This document shows, in pieces, positions 1 to 9,830 of a stretch of 26,996 nucleotides of DNA (within the stretch, counting starts at the first letter, position 1; every line of letters starts with the position of its first letter). The stretch covers positions 1 through 26,996 of the forward strand of contig CAAEUX010000060.1 in the NCBI GenBank assembly GCA_900759335.1. The letters run 5' to 3'. Below the pieces are notes generated by a model. That model saw only the letters and a list, made by a program, of their open reading frames with translations, did no database searches and was not told where the DNA came from. Source of the DNA: an uncultured Collinsella sp. (GTDB taxonomy: Bacteria; Actinomycetota; Coriobacteriia; Coriobacteriales; Coriobacteriaceae). Position numbers and translations under genes: made by a program.

Positions 1-14
1 CGGCACGTTTTGTA
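1..14 (+). terminator. Possible 3' end of a terminator cut by the window edge
   Basis: The window opens with a cggcacg stretch followed by a T run. This matches the right arm and T-tract of the complete terminator at 925-955. It is probably the tail of a hairpin belonging to a gene left of the window. The left arm is not visible, so the call rests only on this resemblance. Confidence 0.3.
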
Positions 15-136
15 TAGGGATTGGGTTGCGGCCACTTGGTTGACGGGGCTTGCTCCGGGTTGGGGCGGCGCCGTTGTTTAGGGGGTACACTGGGTGGCGA
101 CTTTTAGTTTATCTACTACCTGATGGGGTGTTTTTT

Positions 137-769
137 ATGGGCAAGAAGTCTCGGGTTCGGGTTGCTGCGGCGGGAACTCGCAAGGATCCTGGTCGTCGGG
201 TTGCCGAGGGTAAAAAGGCCGATCGTGCCGAGAAGGACAAGAAAGTCGGCGCGCATGCTCATCCTGAGTGGGCGCCTCATTTGAATTCGGCTAGTGAGGA
301 TTTGACTGCCAAGTTGTTTACTCTGGTCGAGGTAATTTTGGGCGTGGTGCCCCTTGTGGTTATCGGTTTATTCTTGGCTTCGAAGGACGCCACGAGTGTC
401 GATAAACTCACCGAGGTCTTTTCGCAGGACCCCTCGATGGTGGTCTCGTTTATTTCTGCGTGCTTGCAGCCGTTTGTGGCGTACATGCTGTATATGGTCT
501 ACCGCAAATACTGCGAGGGTGATGCGGGCTTTGCCGCCGGTAACCTGATCGGTCTTTTGTGCTCCGAGATCCTACTGCTCAATATCCCGGGCGTCATCGG
601 TATGGGCATCTTGCTGTGGCGTGTTTGGCGCAACGTTGCCCCGCACTTTGAGAGCTGGTTGTTTGAGCGTCGCTTTGCGGGCGTGGTGGCCGATATTGCG
701 GGCTCGCTCGTGATTCTAGCCTTGGCGTTTCTGTGCGCCACCGCCGCCCGCGGTCTCGCGGGCATGTAA
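137..769 (+). CDS. Small four-helix membrane protein, unknown function
   Basis: This is a 210-residue protein that I do not recognise. The N-terminal 50 residues are hydrophilic and rich in Lys and Arg (MGKKSRVRV start). Four hydrophobic segments follow, at about residues 61-82, 100-122, 135-163 and 183-205, so it is predicted to be an integral membrane protein with a basic cytoplasmic N-terminus. The ATG at 137 is preferred over the upstream TTG at 50, because the extra 29 residues look like translated leader and a weak purine-rich stretch (gatgggg) lies upstream of 137. The gene stands alone. It is followed by an inverted repeat at 788-876 and a strong terminator at 925-955. No catalytic motif was seen. 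Confidence 0.65.
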   Translation: MGKKSRVRVAAAGTRKDPGRRVAEGKKADRAEKDKKVGAHAHPEWAPHLNSASEDLTAKLFTLVEVILGVVPLVVIGLFLASKDATSVDKLTEVFSQDPSMVVSFISACLQPFVAYMLYMVYRKYCEGDAGFAAGNLIGLLCSEILLLNIPGVIGMGILLWRVWRNVAPHFESWLFERRFAGVVADIAGSLVILALAFLCATAARGLAGM

Positions 770-787
770 AGCTGCCTTCACCGACTG

Positions 788-876
788 CGGAGCACAGGGC
801 GGGGAAACACCTTTCCCTCTCGCTCACGGCTCCGCAGGTCGCGCGAGGCAAAGGTGTTTCCCCGCCCTGTGCTCCG
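788..876. repeat. 27-bp perfect inverted repeat, 35-nt loop
   Basis: Positions 788-814 and 850-876 are exact reverse complements over 27 bp. A second pairing exists between 785-792 (ctgcggag) and 830-837 (ctccgcag), so the left arm can form two mutually exclusive hairpins. There is no T-tract, so it is not a classic intrinsic terminator. It lies 18 bp after the stop codon of the membrane protein gene. No target-site duplication was seen. It could be a REP-like or MITE-like element or a strong transcript-end hairpin. Confidence 0.75.
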
Positions 877-924
877 GCTTCGGGTCGTCGCGTGCTCGCT
901 ACTGAAAAACTGATAAGAAGTTAG

Positions 925-955
925 CGTGCCGCCCCTTTTGGGGCGGCACGTTTTT
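925..955 (+). terminator. Rho-independent terminator
   Basis: An 11-bp perfect GC-rich stem (cgtgccgcccc at 925-935, ggggcggcacg at 940-950) has a TTTT loop and is followed by five T. It would end transcription from the membrane protein gene at 137-769. The rest of the 770-1208 gap shows only a short dyad (cttttg-ag-caaaag, 1099-1112) and no convincing gene. Confidence 0.9.
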
Positions 956-1208
956 GTAAGGGGTCCCGGTCTCCACAATTTTCGTCAAGCTTTTGGTTAG
1001 ATTTTGGTCAGTTGGCGTAAGGGTGGAAGGCCGAAAGATTGCTGGCGAAAAAAGCTCAGAGAAAGTGCTGGTAGGGGAGTTGTTGAGCTTTTCGACAGCT
1101 TTTGAGCAAAAGAAACTTTGTGGCTATTGCCGGCGATTGCGTTGTCGCGGTCATGGCGGTGCGGGATGCTGGTCGTAAGCGTCGAATACTCCGATTTTGG
1201 AGGCCAGC

Positions 1209-1631
1209 ATGGATCTGTTTCTTGAGACTCCGCAGCAGCAAGCTGAGCGCATGTTGCGTCAGCAGCAACGGCTCATGGAGATGCAAATGCAAGGGGTAGC
1301 CGCCCAGCCCCCTGCGCAAAATGCCACGCCTGCGGTTTCGCCTGCGGGCGGATCGGCGCCAGAAAACTATTCCGTACAACAAGATTCATATGCGCAGGAG
1401 CTTGCGTTCGACAAGCGCCGCACACGTCACCGCCGCGTGGGCCAGCGCCTGCGCACGTTAGCGATGATCGTGCTGATCCCGTTGGGACTCGCGGCAATCT
1501 TCTTGGCCTCATATGCCCTCACGTGCATTCTCAACGGCGCCTCGCCCAGTGAGGTGCTTCAGCACTTGGCAGCTCTCGGCCAGCGCCTAGGCGACGTCAT
1601 AACAACCATCCGCGCCGGCTGGGAGAGTTAG
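1209..1631 (+). CDS. Single-pass membrane protein, unknown function
   Basis: This is a 140-residue protein of unknown function. Residues 8-28 are very rich in Gln, Met and Arg (repeated QQQ) and probably helical. Residues 30-50 are Pro/Ala-rich and flexible. A basic patch (KRRTRHRR, about 69-76) precedes one hydrophobic segment at about 84-108, which suggests an N-in single-pass topology. The ATG at 1209 is chosen because GGAGG at 1199-1203 sits at good spacing; the frame is also open upstream from a TTG at 1197. The gene stands alone between a terminator and the AT-rich region ahead of the toxin-antitoxin-like pair. Confidence 0.65.
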   Translation: MDLFLETPQQQAERMLRQQQRLMEMQMQGVAAQPPAQNATPAVSPAGGSAPENYSVQQDSYAQELAFDKRRTRHRRVGQRLRTLAMIVLIPLGLAAIFLASYALTCILNGASPSEVLQHLAALGQRLGDVITTIRAGWES

Positions 1632-1721
1632 CGTTTGTCACATTAGGACTTCTAGGGTGTAGGGATTATCGCCACGAGCAGAATTCTTGCATCCTGTAGG
1701 TCCTGTCGTGCGACTGAATAG

Positions 1722-1742
1722 TATTATTGAAGATGAATAATA
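1722..1742. promoter_or_regulatory. AT-rich dyad upstream of the nucleotidyltransferase/HTH pair
   Basis: A perfect 7-bp inverted repeat (tattatt at 1722-1728, aataata at 1736-1742) with a 7-nt spacer lies 12 bp before the start codon at 1755. Its position and symmetry fit an operator overlapping a promoter, as in autoregulated toxin-antitoxin operons. The tattat could also serve as a -10 box. Binding is inferred. Confidence 0.4.
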
Positions 1743-1754
1743 ATAGGATTTGCT

Positions 1755-2285
1755 ATGTATAAGCAGGATTTAGAGCAGACTCTTCTGGGCATTGACGAAG
1801 AGGCGGAGCTGGAAATAGGTCCAAGAGACGACAGGCCGAGCGTTGTATTGGTGGGAGGAAGCGCTTTCATGCTAAACGATGTGACGAATCGGTCGGTTAC
1901 ACATGACATTGATGTGTTTGAGACAGACAGGTGCCTCCGCGAGATCATAGCTCGATACCCCGAGGTGAATGGTATGGCGGTGGCATATTGTAATCAGATG
2001 CCATTCAATTACGAAGATCGTTTGATTCCCTTGAAGATTGGGGCGCGTTTTATCAGGTACTTTACGCCATCTTTGGAGGACCTGGCGGTGATGAAGCTTT
2101 ATGCCTATCGTCCGAACGACATCGTCGATCTTCATAGTCAGGCATTCGTTGACCGACTTGATTGGGATCTGCTCGAGCGGCTTATATTCGACGAGGGAGA
2201 GGCTCTGGCGTCGTCGCCCTCGGAGCGGAGTTATCAAGAGATGGTCTGCGCATACAGGCAATACAAAATGGAGGTGCTCGGTTGA
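1755..2285 (+). CDS. Nucleotidyltransferase-fold protein (AbiEii/DUF6036-like)
   Basis: This 176-residue protein carries the hallmarks of the minimal nucleotidyltransferase fold. A GGSA motif lies at residues 34-37, and a D-x-D metal-binding pair (HDIDVFE, Asp51 and Asp53) follows 15 residues later. A PSLEDLAVMKL segment resembles the C-terminal part of DUF6036/AbiEii-type proteins. Such proteins transfer NMP to RNA or protein targets and often act in toxin-antitoxin or abortive-infection modules. The stop overlaps the start of the next gene (ttga, 2282-2285), so the two are translationally coupled. Base composition is more AT-rich than the flanking genes, which suggests acquisition. Activity and target are unknown; it could be toxin or antitoxin. 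Confidence 0.7.
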   Translation: MYKQDLEQTLLGIDEEAELEIGPRDDRPSVVLVGGSAFMLNDVTNRSVTHDIDVFETDRCLREIIARYPEVNGMAVAYCNQMPFNYEDRLIPLKIGARFIRYFTPSLEDLAVMKLYAYRPNDIVDLHSQAFVDRLDWDLLERLIFDEGEALASSPSERSYQEMVCAYRQYKMEVLG

Positions 2286-2845
2286 ATCTGACTTTTGAGG
2301 GATTTTTGAAAGGCTATTGCCGAGAGCTGTCCGGGCAGCGGTCGCTGAGTTTTAGAAAACTGGTTGAGCAGGCGACGACGGTTGCGCCGCGCGTGGCGGA
2401 GCCTCTGTTTTTGCTCGCTTTGGCGCAGGGCAAAGCCGAATACGTTCTGGGCTTATCCGAGGGCTCGTGGATGGAAGAGGATTACCGGGGTGTTTTGTCT
2501 TTGTACGATCAAGCGGGTGGCATGGCGTCTCTATGCGCCAAAAGCGAGCTCCCTAACCGTTATGCCAACGTTTGGCGTGCGTATAGAGCGGTGAAGGAAA
2601 AGCCAGTTGCGGATAGAAGGATCAACGCCCTGATGCGAAAAAGAACATTGGGAGCGCTAGGGGAATCGGGCATAACGCGCTACGGTCTCTGCCGCGATTT
2701 GAATCTGAATAAGGGAAACGTGTACGCATACTTAGCCGGCGATGACTCAAAGGTGAGCAGGGAGACGGCGCGCCGCATTATGGAATATGCGGAGGAGAGG
2801 GGCACCCAAGAAGGGGCCGGGCACCCGGTGCGTGTGGCGGGGTAA
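2282..2845 (+). CDS. HTH partner of the nucleotidyltransferase (putative toxin-antitoxin component)
   Basis: A 187-residue protein starts at TTG 2282, which overlaps the upstream stop. This start is supported by GGAGG at 2270-2274 with a 7-nt spacer; a longer upstream reading frame has no such site. The N-terminal two-thirds is helical with no recognised motif. The C-terminal part, about residues 130-172, looks like a helix-turn-helix (ITRYGLCRDLNLNKGNVYAYL, then KVSRETARRIMEY), with the look of a Cro/XRE-like recognition helix. It is probably the DNA-binding and autoregulatory half of a two-gene module with the nucleotidyltransferase. Which partner is toxic cannot be decided from sequence. 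Confidence 0.6.
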   Translation: MNLTFEGFLKGYCRELSGQRSLSFRKLVEQATTVAPRVAEPLFLLALAQGKAEYVLGLSEGSWMEEDYRGVLSLYDQAGGMASLCAKSELPNRYANVWRAYRAVKEKPVADRRINALMRKRTLGALGESGITRYGLCRDLNLNKGNVYAYLAGDDSKVSRETARRIMEYAEERGTQEGAGHPVRVAG

Positions 2846-2896
2846 GATTGATCGCGGTTTTGATTGATAATCGGTTGGGTTTGTTGGGCGGAGTCT

Positions 2897-4252
2897 ATGT
2901 CTGCTATTGATATTGCGCTTGTTGTGATTGCCTTGGTGGCGGTGGGAGTTGCTGTGGTTTGCGCCCTGCAGCTTAAAGGCCTTCGTGCCGAGCTGCGGGA
3001 ACGTGGCGACAAGGGCGCGGAGACGCTGGCGGCACTTGAACAGGCCAACAATGCACTCGACGCCCTTAATGTGGCGTTGGCAGAAACCCGTCGCACGGCA
3101 AACGCCATCGCGCAGCAGCAGACGACCGACGCCGCCGTAGAGCAGCAGCGCTACCTGACCATCGCGCGTGAGTTCTCGCAGGCTGGCGACCGTATGGATG
3201 ACCTGCGCCGCGAGACGGCCCAGCAGCTCGGTGCCTACCGCGAGGGCATCGAGCACCGCTTGGACAAGGTGCGCGAGACGGTCGATGCCCAGCTGGGCGC
3301 CATCCGCAAGGACAACAACGTACAGCTCGATCAGATGCGCGCGACGGTGGACGAGAAACTCTCCCGCACGCTCAACGATCGCCTGTCTGCATCGTTTAAG
3401 CAGGTGAGCGACCAGCTCGAGGCTGTGTACAAGGGTTTGGGCGATATGCAGTCCATTGCCACCGGCGTGGGCGACCTCAAGCGCGTGCTGGGCAATGTAA
3501 AAGCGCGCGGCATTTTGGGCGAGGTGCAGCTGGGTGCGATCCTGGCGGACATCCTTACGCCCGACCAGTATCTGGAAAATGTCGCCACCAAGCCCGGCGC
3601 CTCGGAGCGCGTTGAGTTTGCCGTCAAGCTGCCGGTGGACGAGGGCGATCCCGTGCTGCTGCCGATTGACTCCAAATTCCCGGGCGACGCGTACGAGCAT
3701 CTGCTCGACGCGCAAGAGTCGGGTGATGCCGAGGCTGTGGCCGCCGCGCGCAAGACACTCGATGCGATGGTGAAGCGCGAGGCAAAGGACATTTGCGAGA
3801 AGTACCTGAGCGTGCCCGCGACTACCAACTTTGGCATTCTGTTCGTGCCGTTTGAGGGCCTGTACGCCGAGGTCGTCAGCCGTCCCGGGCTTATCGAGAC
3901 CCTGGGCCGCGACTATCACGTCAACGTTGCCGGCCCCAGTACCATGGCCGCCGTCCTCAACAGCCTGCAGATGAGCTACCAGACGTTTAGGCTGCAAAAA
4001 CGCACCGATGACGTGCTGCGCGTGCTTTCCGCCGTCAAGGCTGAGCTGCCGCGCTATCAGGCGGCGCTGCGTCGCGCGCAGCAGCAGATCGAGACCGCGG
4101 GCAAGACGGTCGAGGGCATTATCACCACGCGCACCAACGTTATGGAGCGCAAGCTCAAGGACATCGACGCGCTGGAGGATGCCGAGGAGGCCGACGAGAT
4201 TTTGGGGCTCACGTCCGCGGGCCTGCTCGCAGACCAAGAAGACAAGGACTAG
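2897..4252 (+). CDS. rmuC: RmuC family protein
   Basis: This 451-residue protein matches the RmuC (DNA recombination protein) layout. It has one N-terminal membrane helix (about residues 4-26), a long Ala/Gln/Glu/Arg-rich coiled coil to about residue 185, and then the conserved RmuC domain. Recognisable blocks are GILGEVQLGAIL, PIDSKFPGDAY, FGILFVPFEGLYAEV and VAGPSTMAAVLNSLQM. RmuC limits DNA inversions and rearrangements in E. coli and is thought to be nuclease-related and membrane-anchored. The ATG at 2897 is used because it follows GGCGGAG and yields the membrane anchor directly; an upstream TTG at 2864 lacks a ribosome site. It is a normal length for the family and intact. Confidence 0.9.
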   Translation: MSAIDIALVVIALVAVGVAVVCALQLKGLRAELRERGDKGAETLAALEQANNALDALNVALAETRRTANAIAQQQTTDAAVEQQRYLTIAREFSQAGDRMDDLRRETAQQLGAYREGIEHRLDKVRETVDAQLGAIRKDNNVQLDQMRATVDEKLSRTLNDRLSASFKQVSDQLEAVYKGLGDMQSIATGVGDLKRVLGNVKARGILGEVQLGAILADILTPDQYLENVATKPGASERVEFAVKLPVDEGDPVLLPIDSKFPGDAYEHLLDAQESGDAEAVAAARKTLDAMVKREAKDICEKYLSVPATTNFGILFVPFEGLYAEVVSRPGLIETLGRDYHVNVAGPSTMAAVLNSLQMSYQTFRLQKRTDDVLRVLSAVKAELPRYQAALRRAQQQIETAGKTVEGIITTRTNVMERKLKDIDALEDAEEADEILGLTSAGLLADQEDKD

Positions 4253-4377
4253 CTGCACCTGACGGCGGGGCGTCTGCGCAAGCGCGGGGCGCGGGCGCTT
4301 TTCGTGTCGCGCATGCCTGAAGCGCGCTTCGGTGTGCAACAATGGCGTTTCGCCCTATCAGACGCGAAAGGAAACCC

Positions 4378-6180
<1,803 letters not shown>

Positions 6181-6243
6181 AGACCCCATACGTGGGACAA
6201 TCGTGCCCATAGGTTTGTTATGCCGCTGAAGCGAGGAGTCGTT

Positions 6244-6909
6244 ATGCCACGCGAGACCAATGCCGCCAAACGCGAGCGCGCCATCGAGGTGTGCGAGCGC
6301 CTCAACCGTCGCTATGGCCCGGTTGAGTGCTTTTTGGACCACGAGAATCCCTTTAGGCTACTCATCGCAGTGCTGCTCTCGGCTCAGACGACCGACGCGC
6401 AGGTCAACAAGGTGACGCCGAAGCTGTTTGCCCAGTGGCCCACGCCCGAGGCCATGGCCGGGGCAAGTGTGGCCGACGTGGCGGACACCATTAAGTCGCT
6501 CGGCTTTTATAAGAGTAAGGCCAAGCATGCCGTGGAGGCCGCGCAGATGATCGTTGCCGACTACGGCGGCGAGGTACCGGCCGACATGAAGGAGCTTGTA
6601 AAGCTGCCGGGCGTGGGGCGCAAGACAGCGAACATCGTGCTCAACGTGGGGTACGGCATCGTGGAAGGCATCGCGGTGGATACGCACGTCAACCGCATCG
6701 CGCACCGCCTGATGCTGAGTCCCAAGACGCACGCCAAAGAGCCGCTCAAGACCGAGCAGGATCTGCTCAAGATCTTGCCGCACGAGTATTGGGAGTCGGT
6801 CAACCACCAGTGGATTACCTTTGGCCGCGAGATCTGCGACGCCCGCAAACCTAAGTGCGACGAGTGCCCACTGGCAGACCTTTGCCCCAGCGTGCGCGTG
6901 ACGGGGTAG
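6244..6909 (+). CDS. nth: Endonuclease III (DNA glycosylase/AP lyase)
   Basis: A 221-residue base-excision repair enzyme that removes oxidised pyrimidines and cleaves at the AP site. The helix-hairpin-helix LPGVGRKTAN contains the catalytic Lys127, and Asp146 lies in VDTHVNR. The C-terminal iron-sulfur cluster motif is complete: C-x6-C-x2-C-x5-C (CDARKPKCDECPLADLC). Relative to E. coli Nth there is one extra residue between the catalytic Lys and Asp. The ATG at 6244 is chosen over 6220 because GAGGAG (6231-6236) is 7 nt upstream. Only 63 bp separates it from the ABC exporter gene, so readthrough is likely. Confidence 0.95.
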   Translation: MPRETNAAKRERAIEVCERLNRRYGPVECFLDHENPFRLLIAVLLSAQTTDAQVNKVTPKLFAQWPTPEAMAGASVADVADTIKSLGFYKSKAKHAVEAAQMIVADYGGEVPADMKELVKLPGVGRKTANIVLNVGYGIVEGIAVDTHVNRIAHRLMLSPKTHAKEPLKTEQDLLKILPHEYWESVNHQWITFGREICDARKPKCDECPLADLCPSVRVTG

Positions 6910-6912
6910 GGC

Positions 6913-6929
6913 CCGGCACGTTTTGCCGG
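6913..6929 (+). terminator. Short hairpin after nth
   Basis: A 6-bp stem (ccggca at 6913-6918, tgccgg at 6924-6929) with a 5-nt loop follows the nth stop. There is no T-tract after it, so terminator activity would be weak. Confidence 0.3.
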
Positions 6930-6949
6930 CGTCCGAAGGCTTTGGCCAA

Positions 6950-6961
6950 TGTTGCGCAACA
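6950..6961. promoter_or_regulatory. 12-bp perfect palindrome, possible operator
   Basis: The sequence tgttgcgcaaca is a perfect palindrome about 65 bp before the start of the zinc-ribbon gene. Its position is suitable for a dimeric regulator, but no second copy or promoter was identified. Confidence 0.25.
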
Positions 6962-7026
6962 CATTTGGGTCGCGAGGGCTCAATATGATGACGGCAGATG
7001 CCGTTTGTTGTAAGGGGATGCCGAAT

Positions 7027-8073
7027 ATGTTTTGCACCAAGTGTGGCTCCGAGATGCCCGACGGAACCGATTTTTGCACGAACTGCGGGGCACGCATGGG
7101 CGCCGCTTCTCCGGCTGCCGCGCCTGCTGAGCCCGCACCGATGCCGGCGGCAGGGATGCCTTCCGTGCAGAAGAAGTCGTATAAGCGCGCGGTGATTGTC
7201 GGCATGTGCGTGGTGGGCGTGCTCGTTGCCGGCGGTGCCGCTCTGGCGCTGACCGGCGTGCTGGGTCCGCTTGGGCAGGGCAATTCATCGCAGATCACGG
7301 TGCTGGGGTCTGACGAGGGTTCGGCCGAGCTTAAGGACCAGGGAAGCGCCAAGGAGAAGCCTGCCGAAGAGCAAGAGGAGCCGGAAGAGCCCGGGCAGAC
7401 GGGCAGCAGCGTAAAGGTCGACCTCAACGACCAGGCAACTTATGCCGCGGCGAACCTGTTCCTGTCGAACTTTACGGAGGAGCACTTCGATCGGGACTGG
7501 TATCAGGCGGGCGGCTTCGATTCGACTGACGGACTTTCTGATGACGAGAAATACAAGCTGGTCAAGTTTATCTGGTGCCATTTTATTGACAACGCGCCGT
7601 ATCGAATCGAGAAAGGCGACTATGACAACGGTCACTATCAGCGCATGGCGACCGATGTGATCAATAGGGAACTCAATCGCCTGACGGGTCTGACGCTCTC
7701 GGATGCTGACATGACCTTTGATAAAGGGTCGGGTGGGCAGATGCTTGCCGATTCGGCCGAAGCGCATGACGGGTACTTGTATCTGAAGCAGGAATACGGC
7801 CAGGGAAATTACAACCCATCGTGTGCCATCGTTACGGGCGCGACTGACCTTGGCGACAACATCTACGAGCTCACCTATGAGGTTTACAGTGCTGGCGGTG
7901 CGTTACTTCCTTCCGACATCCCCGAGAGCACCTACGGCCTGCCAAAGGACCAGTTCATCGCCGCAATTCAAGCGGATGCATCCAGGGGCCGTACCGAAAC
8001 TTGCACGGTCCGCGTCGCACAGGGTGACGGCGCCCCGACCTTCACACTGCTTAAAATGGGCGACTACGATTAG
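7027..8073 (+). CDS. Zinc-ribbon single-pass membrane protein
   Basis: A 348-residue protein starts with a zinc ribbon (Cys3, Cys6, Cys17, Cys20: CTKCG and CTNCG). An Ala/Pro-rich linker follows, then one hydrophobic segment at about residues 56-84, then a Glu/Ser-rich linker and a C-terminal domain of about 210 residues that should lie outside the membrane. Proteins of this layout are common in gut actinobacteria and firmicutes, and their function is mostly unknown. The ATG at 7027 is chosen because the GGGG run at 7014-7017 fits it, whereas ATG 7018 would have no room for a ribosome site. A terminator follows at 8098-8129. Confidence 0.8.
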   Translation: MFCTKCGSEMPDGTDFCTNCGARMGAASPAAAPAEPAPMPAAGMPSVQKKSYKRAVIVGMCVVGVLVAGGAALALTGVLGPLGQGNSSQITVLGSDEGSAELKDQGSAKEKPAEEQEEPEEPGQTGSSVKVDLNDQATYAAANLFLSNFTEEHFDRDWYQAGGFDSTDGLSDDEKYKLVKFIWCHFIDNAPYRIEKGDYDNGHYQRMATDVINRELNRLTGLTLSDADMTFDKGSGGQMLADSAEAHDGYLYLKQEYGQGNYNPSCAIVTGATDLGDNIYELTYEVYSAGGALLPSDIPESTYGLPKDQFIAAIQADASRGRTETCTVRVAQGDGAPTFTLLKMGDYD

Positions 8074-8097
8074 ACTCGGCGTATAGCTCACTCTGAT

Positions 8098-8129
8098 AAC
8101 GCCAGGCGACTCGTCCGTCTGGCGTTTTT
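8098..8129 (+). terminator. Rho-independent terminator after the zinc-ribbon gene
   Basis: The stem is aacgccag (8098-8105) pairing with ctggcgtt (8119-8126), extended by two more pairs after one mismatch, and it ends in a TTTTT run. Its right arm and T run are also the left end of the 44-bp direct repeat at 8119-8162. Confidence 0.75.
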
Positions 8130-8162
8130 GTTGCGGGGCTGGGCATGCGCTTGAGCTGGAGT
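8119..8162 (+). repeat. 44-bp direct repeat, copy 1
   Basis: This segment is repeated at 9831-9874 with 40 of 44 positions identical, in the same orientation. The two copies flank the ATP-grasp gene. Copy 1 includes the right arm and T run of the upstream terminator. Confidence 0.8.
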
Positions 8163-8282
8163 ATTTGTCGCCTCCTGCCGCCTCATGCAAAAATGTGTTG
8201 CTAATTTAGAAGCCTATTCAAGCGCGCTGAAGTCGTGCGTGCTGGCGTAGCATGAGCAAAAAATCAAGCAATGGAGGGTAAC

Positions 8283-9749
8283 GTGGCAACATTGAAGACG
8301 CGAGAGCTCGAAGATTATTTTGAACGCATCGTACGCACGCGCGAAGGTGACCTACCTGGTCGTCGCAAAGGCGACGAATACTTGTCTCAAACCCATGCGC
8401 TCTACCATGGTGATCCTGCGCCCTGGGCTCTGACACCAAAGATATTCGACAAGGATATGACGGCGCTTCTTAAGGAGGCCGCCGAGCGCATGTACGGCAT
8501 TATGGACAAGGTGACGCGGGCGTTTTGTTCCGATGCCTCCGTGCGCGCGTGGTTTCGCATGGATCCGGCTTTTGCTGACCTGTGCGCTATGGATGCCGGC
8601 TATGATTGCCAGATCCCCCTTGCGCGCGTTGATATCTTTCTTGACGAAGATGCCGGTTCGTATACGTTTTGCGAGCTCAATACCGACGGCAGTGCCGGAA
8701 TGGTAGTGACCGATGCGGTCTGTCAGGCAGTGCGAATGACGCCTTCCTTTGAGGAGTTTGCATCCGACCACCCAGGCTTTCGGCAGTACGATTTGTGCGA
8801 CGGCTGGATAGATGCATTGTTTGAGATCTATGCAGAGTGGAAGCTGGCCTATCCTCGCCGCACCGAGGATAGTGCACGATCGGACGACGGGGCCCGCGTT
8901 GACGAGGGGCTCTATGCACCGCAATCAAAGAAATGTCCCGCTTCGGTGGCAATCGTCGACTATTCGGAAAGCATCGACTTGGAAGATGCGGCTCATTTTG
9001 TCGACCTTATGAGGCGGCGGGGTGTAGTCGCACGCTTTGCGGATGTGCGCGACCTGCGGATTGGCGAAGGCGAAAGCGGTGCTAGGTGCCTGTGCGATGC
9101 CGCTGGTCCTATTGATTGCGTCTGGCGGCGCGCGGTGACCGGCGAGCTGTGGAATAAGCCGTGCGACGGACGCTCGGCCTTAATCGAGGCTGCCCAAGAA
9201 GGGCTTGCATGCATCGTCGGTGGTTTTAGAACGTGGCCGTGTGCGACTAAGACCGTATTTGCGTTTTTGTGGTCTCGGGCCGGTCAGTCCTTGTTGAGCC
9301 CGGAGGAGCAAGCGTTTGTACGGGAGCATGTGCCCTATACCGAGATTTTGGACGAAAGCACCCAGTTGTCGAGATTTGCCGAAAAGGACCGATGGATCGT
9401 CAAGCCGTGCGGCGGCTACAATGCGGTTGGCGTTGTCGCCGGTTTGGATGTCACGGAACGGGAATGGTCCCAGGTGCTTGCTCGTGCTGCGGCCGCTGGG
9501 GCGATTGTGCAGGAGTATGCTCAGCAGTATCAGACTCCCTGCTTGCGCGGAACGCTTGTCGATGGGCCGCATCGAGGAGAGGCGCCCAAAGGACTTGTGG
9601 ATGATCTTGGTTTTGCGCCCGCTTCTAATATGGAAGGCCTGTACCTGTATCGCGGCCGTTTTGCGGGCGTGTACACACGCGTCGGCTTTGCCAACACCAT
9701 AGGAGAGTGGACGAGCCGTTTGAACGTTGCGAGCTTTTTTGAGGAATAG
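8283..9749 (+). CDS. ATP-grasp protein, glutathionylspermidine synthase-like
   Basis: A 488-residue protein resembling the C-terminal synthetase domain of glutathionylspermidine synthases and related circularly permuted ATP-grasp ligases. These join a carboxylate to an amine using ATP. Visible blocks are FCELNTDGSAGM (about residue 128), a GGFRTWPCATKTVFAF segment, and WIVKPCGGYNAVGVV (about 371-385), whose Lys is the expected nucleotide-binding residue. A GTG start at 8283 is preferred, with GGAGGG just upstream at 8273-8278; ATG 8271 overlaps that site. Residues about 195-225 form a variable linker. The substrate is unknown, and no amidase domain is present. The gene stands alone between copies of a direct repeat. 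Confidence 0.7.
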   Translation: MATLKTRELEDYFERIVRTREGDLPGRRKGDEYLSQTHALYHGDPAPWALTPKIFDKDMTALLKEAAERMYGIMDKVTRAFCSDASVRAWFRMDPAFADLCAMDAGYDCQIPLARVDIFLDEDAGSYTFCELNTDGSAGMVVTDAVCQAVRMTPSFEEFASDHPGFRQYDLCDGWIDALFEIYAEWKLAYPRRTEDSARSDDGARVDEGLYAPQSKKCPASVAIVDYSESIDLEDAAHFVDLMRRRGVVARFADVRDLRIGEGESGARCLCDAAGPIDCVWRRAVTGELWNKPCDGRSALIEAAQEGLACIVGGFRTWPCATKTVFAFLWSRAGQSLLSPEEQAFVREHVPYTEILDESTQLSRFAEKDRWIVKPCGGYNAVGVVAGLDVTEREWSQVLARAAAAGAIVQEYAQQYQTPCLRGTLVDGPHRGEAPKGLVDDLGFAPASNMEGLYLYRGRFAGVYTRVGFANTIGEWTSRLNVASFFEE

Positions 9750-9830
9750 CCGTTTCTTGGGGAGCCTTCCGTGGTTGCGGCGTTCGACGTGACGGGGAGA
9801 TTTTGGCGAAGTCGGCGAGTCCAGTTCTAT

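Noticed and set aside
993..1178. Small open frame upstream of the 1209 gene
   Set aside because: It lacks a ribosome site and a recognisable pattern, and its Arg/Cys/Gly-rich translation looks random.
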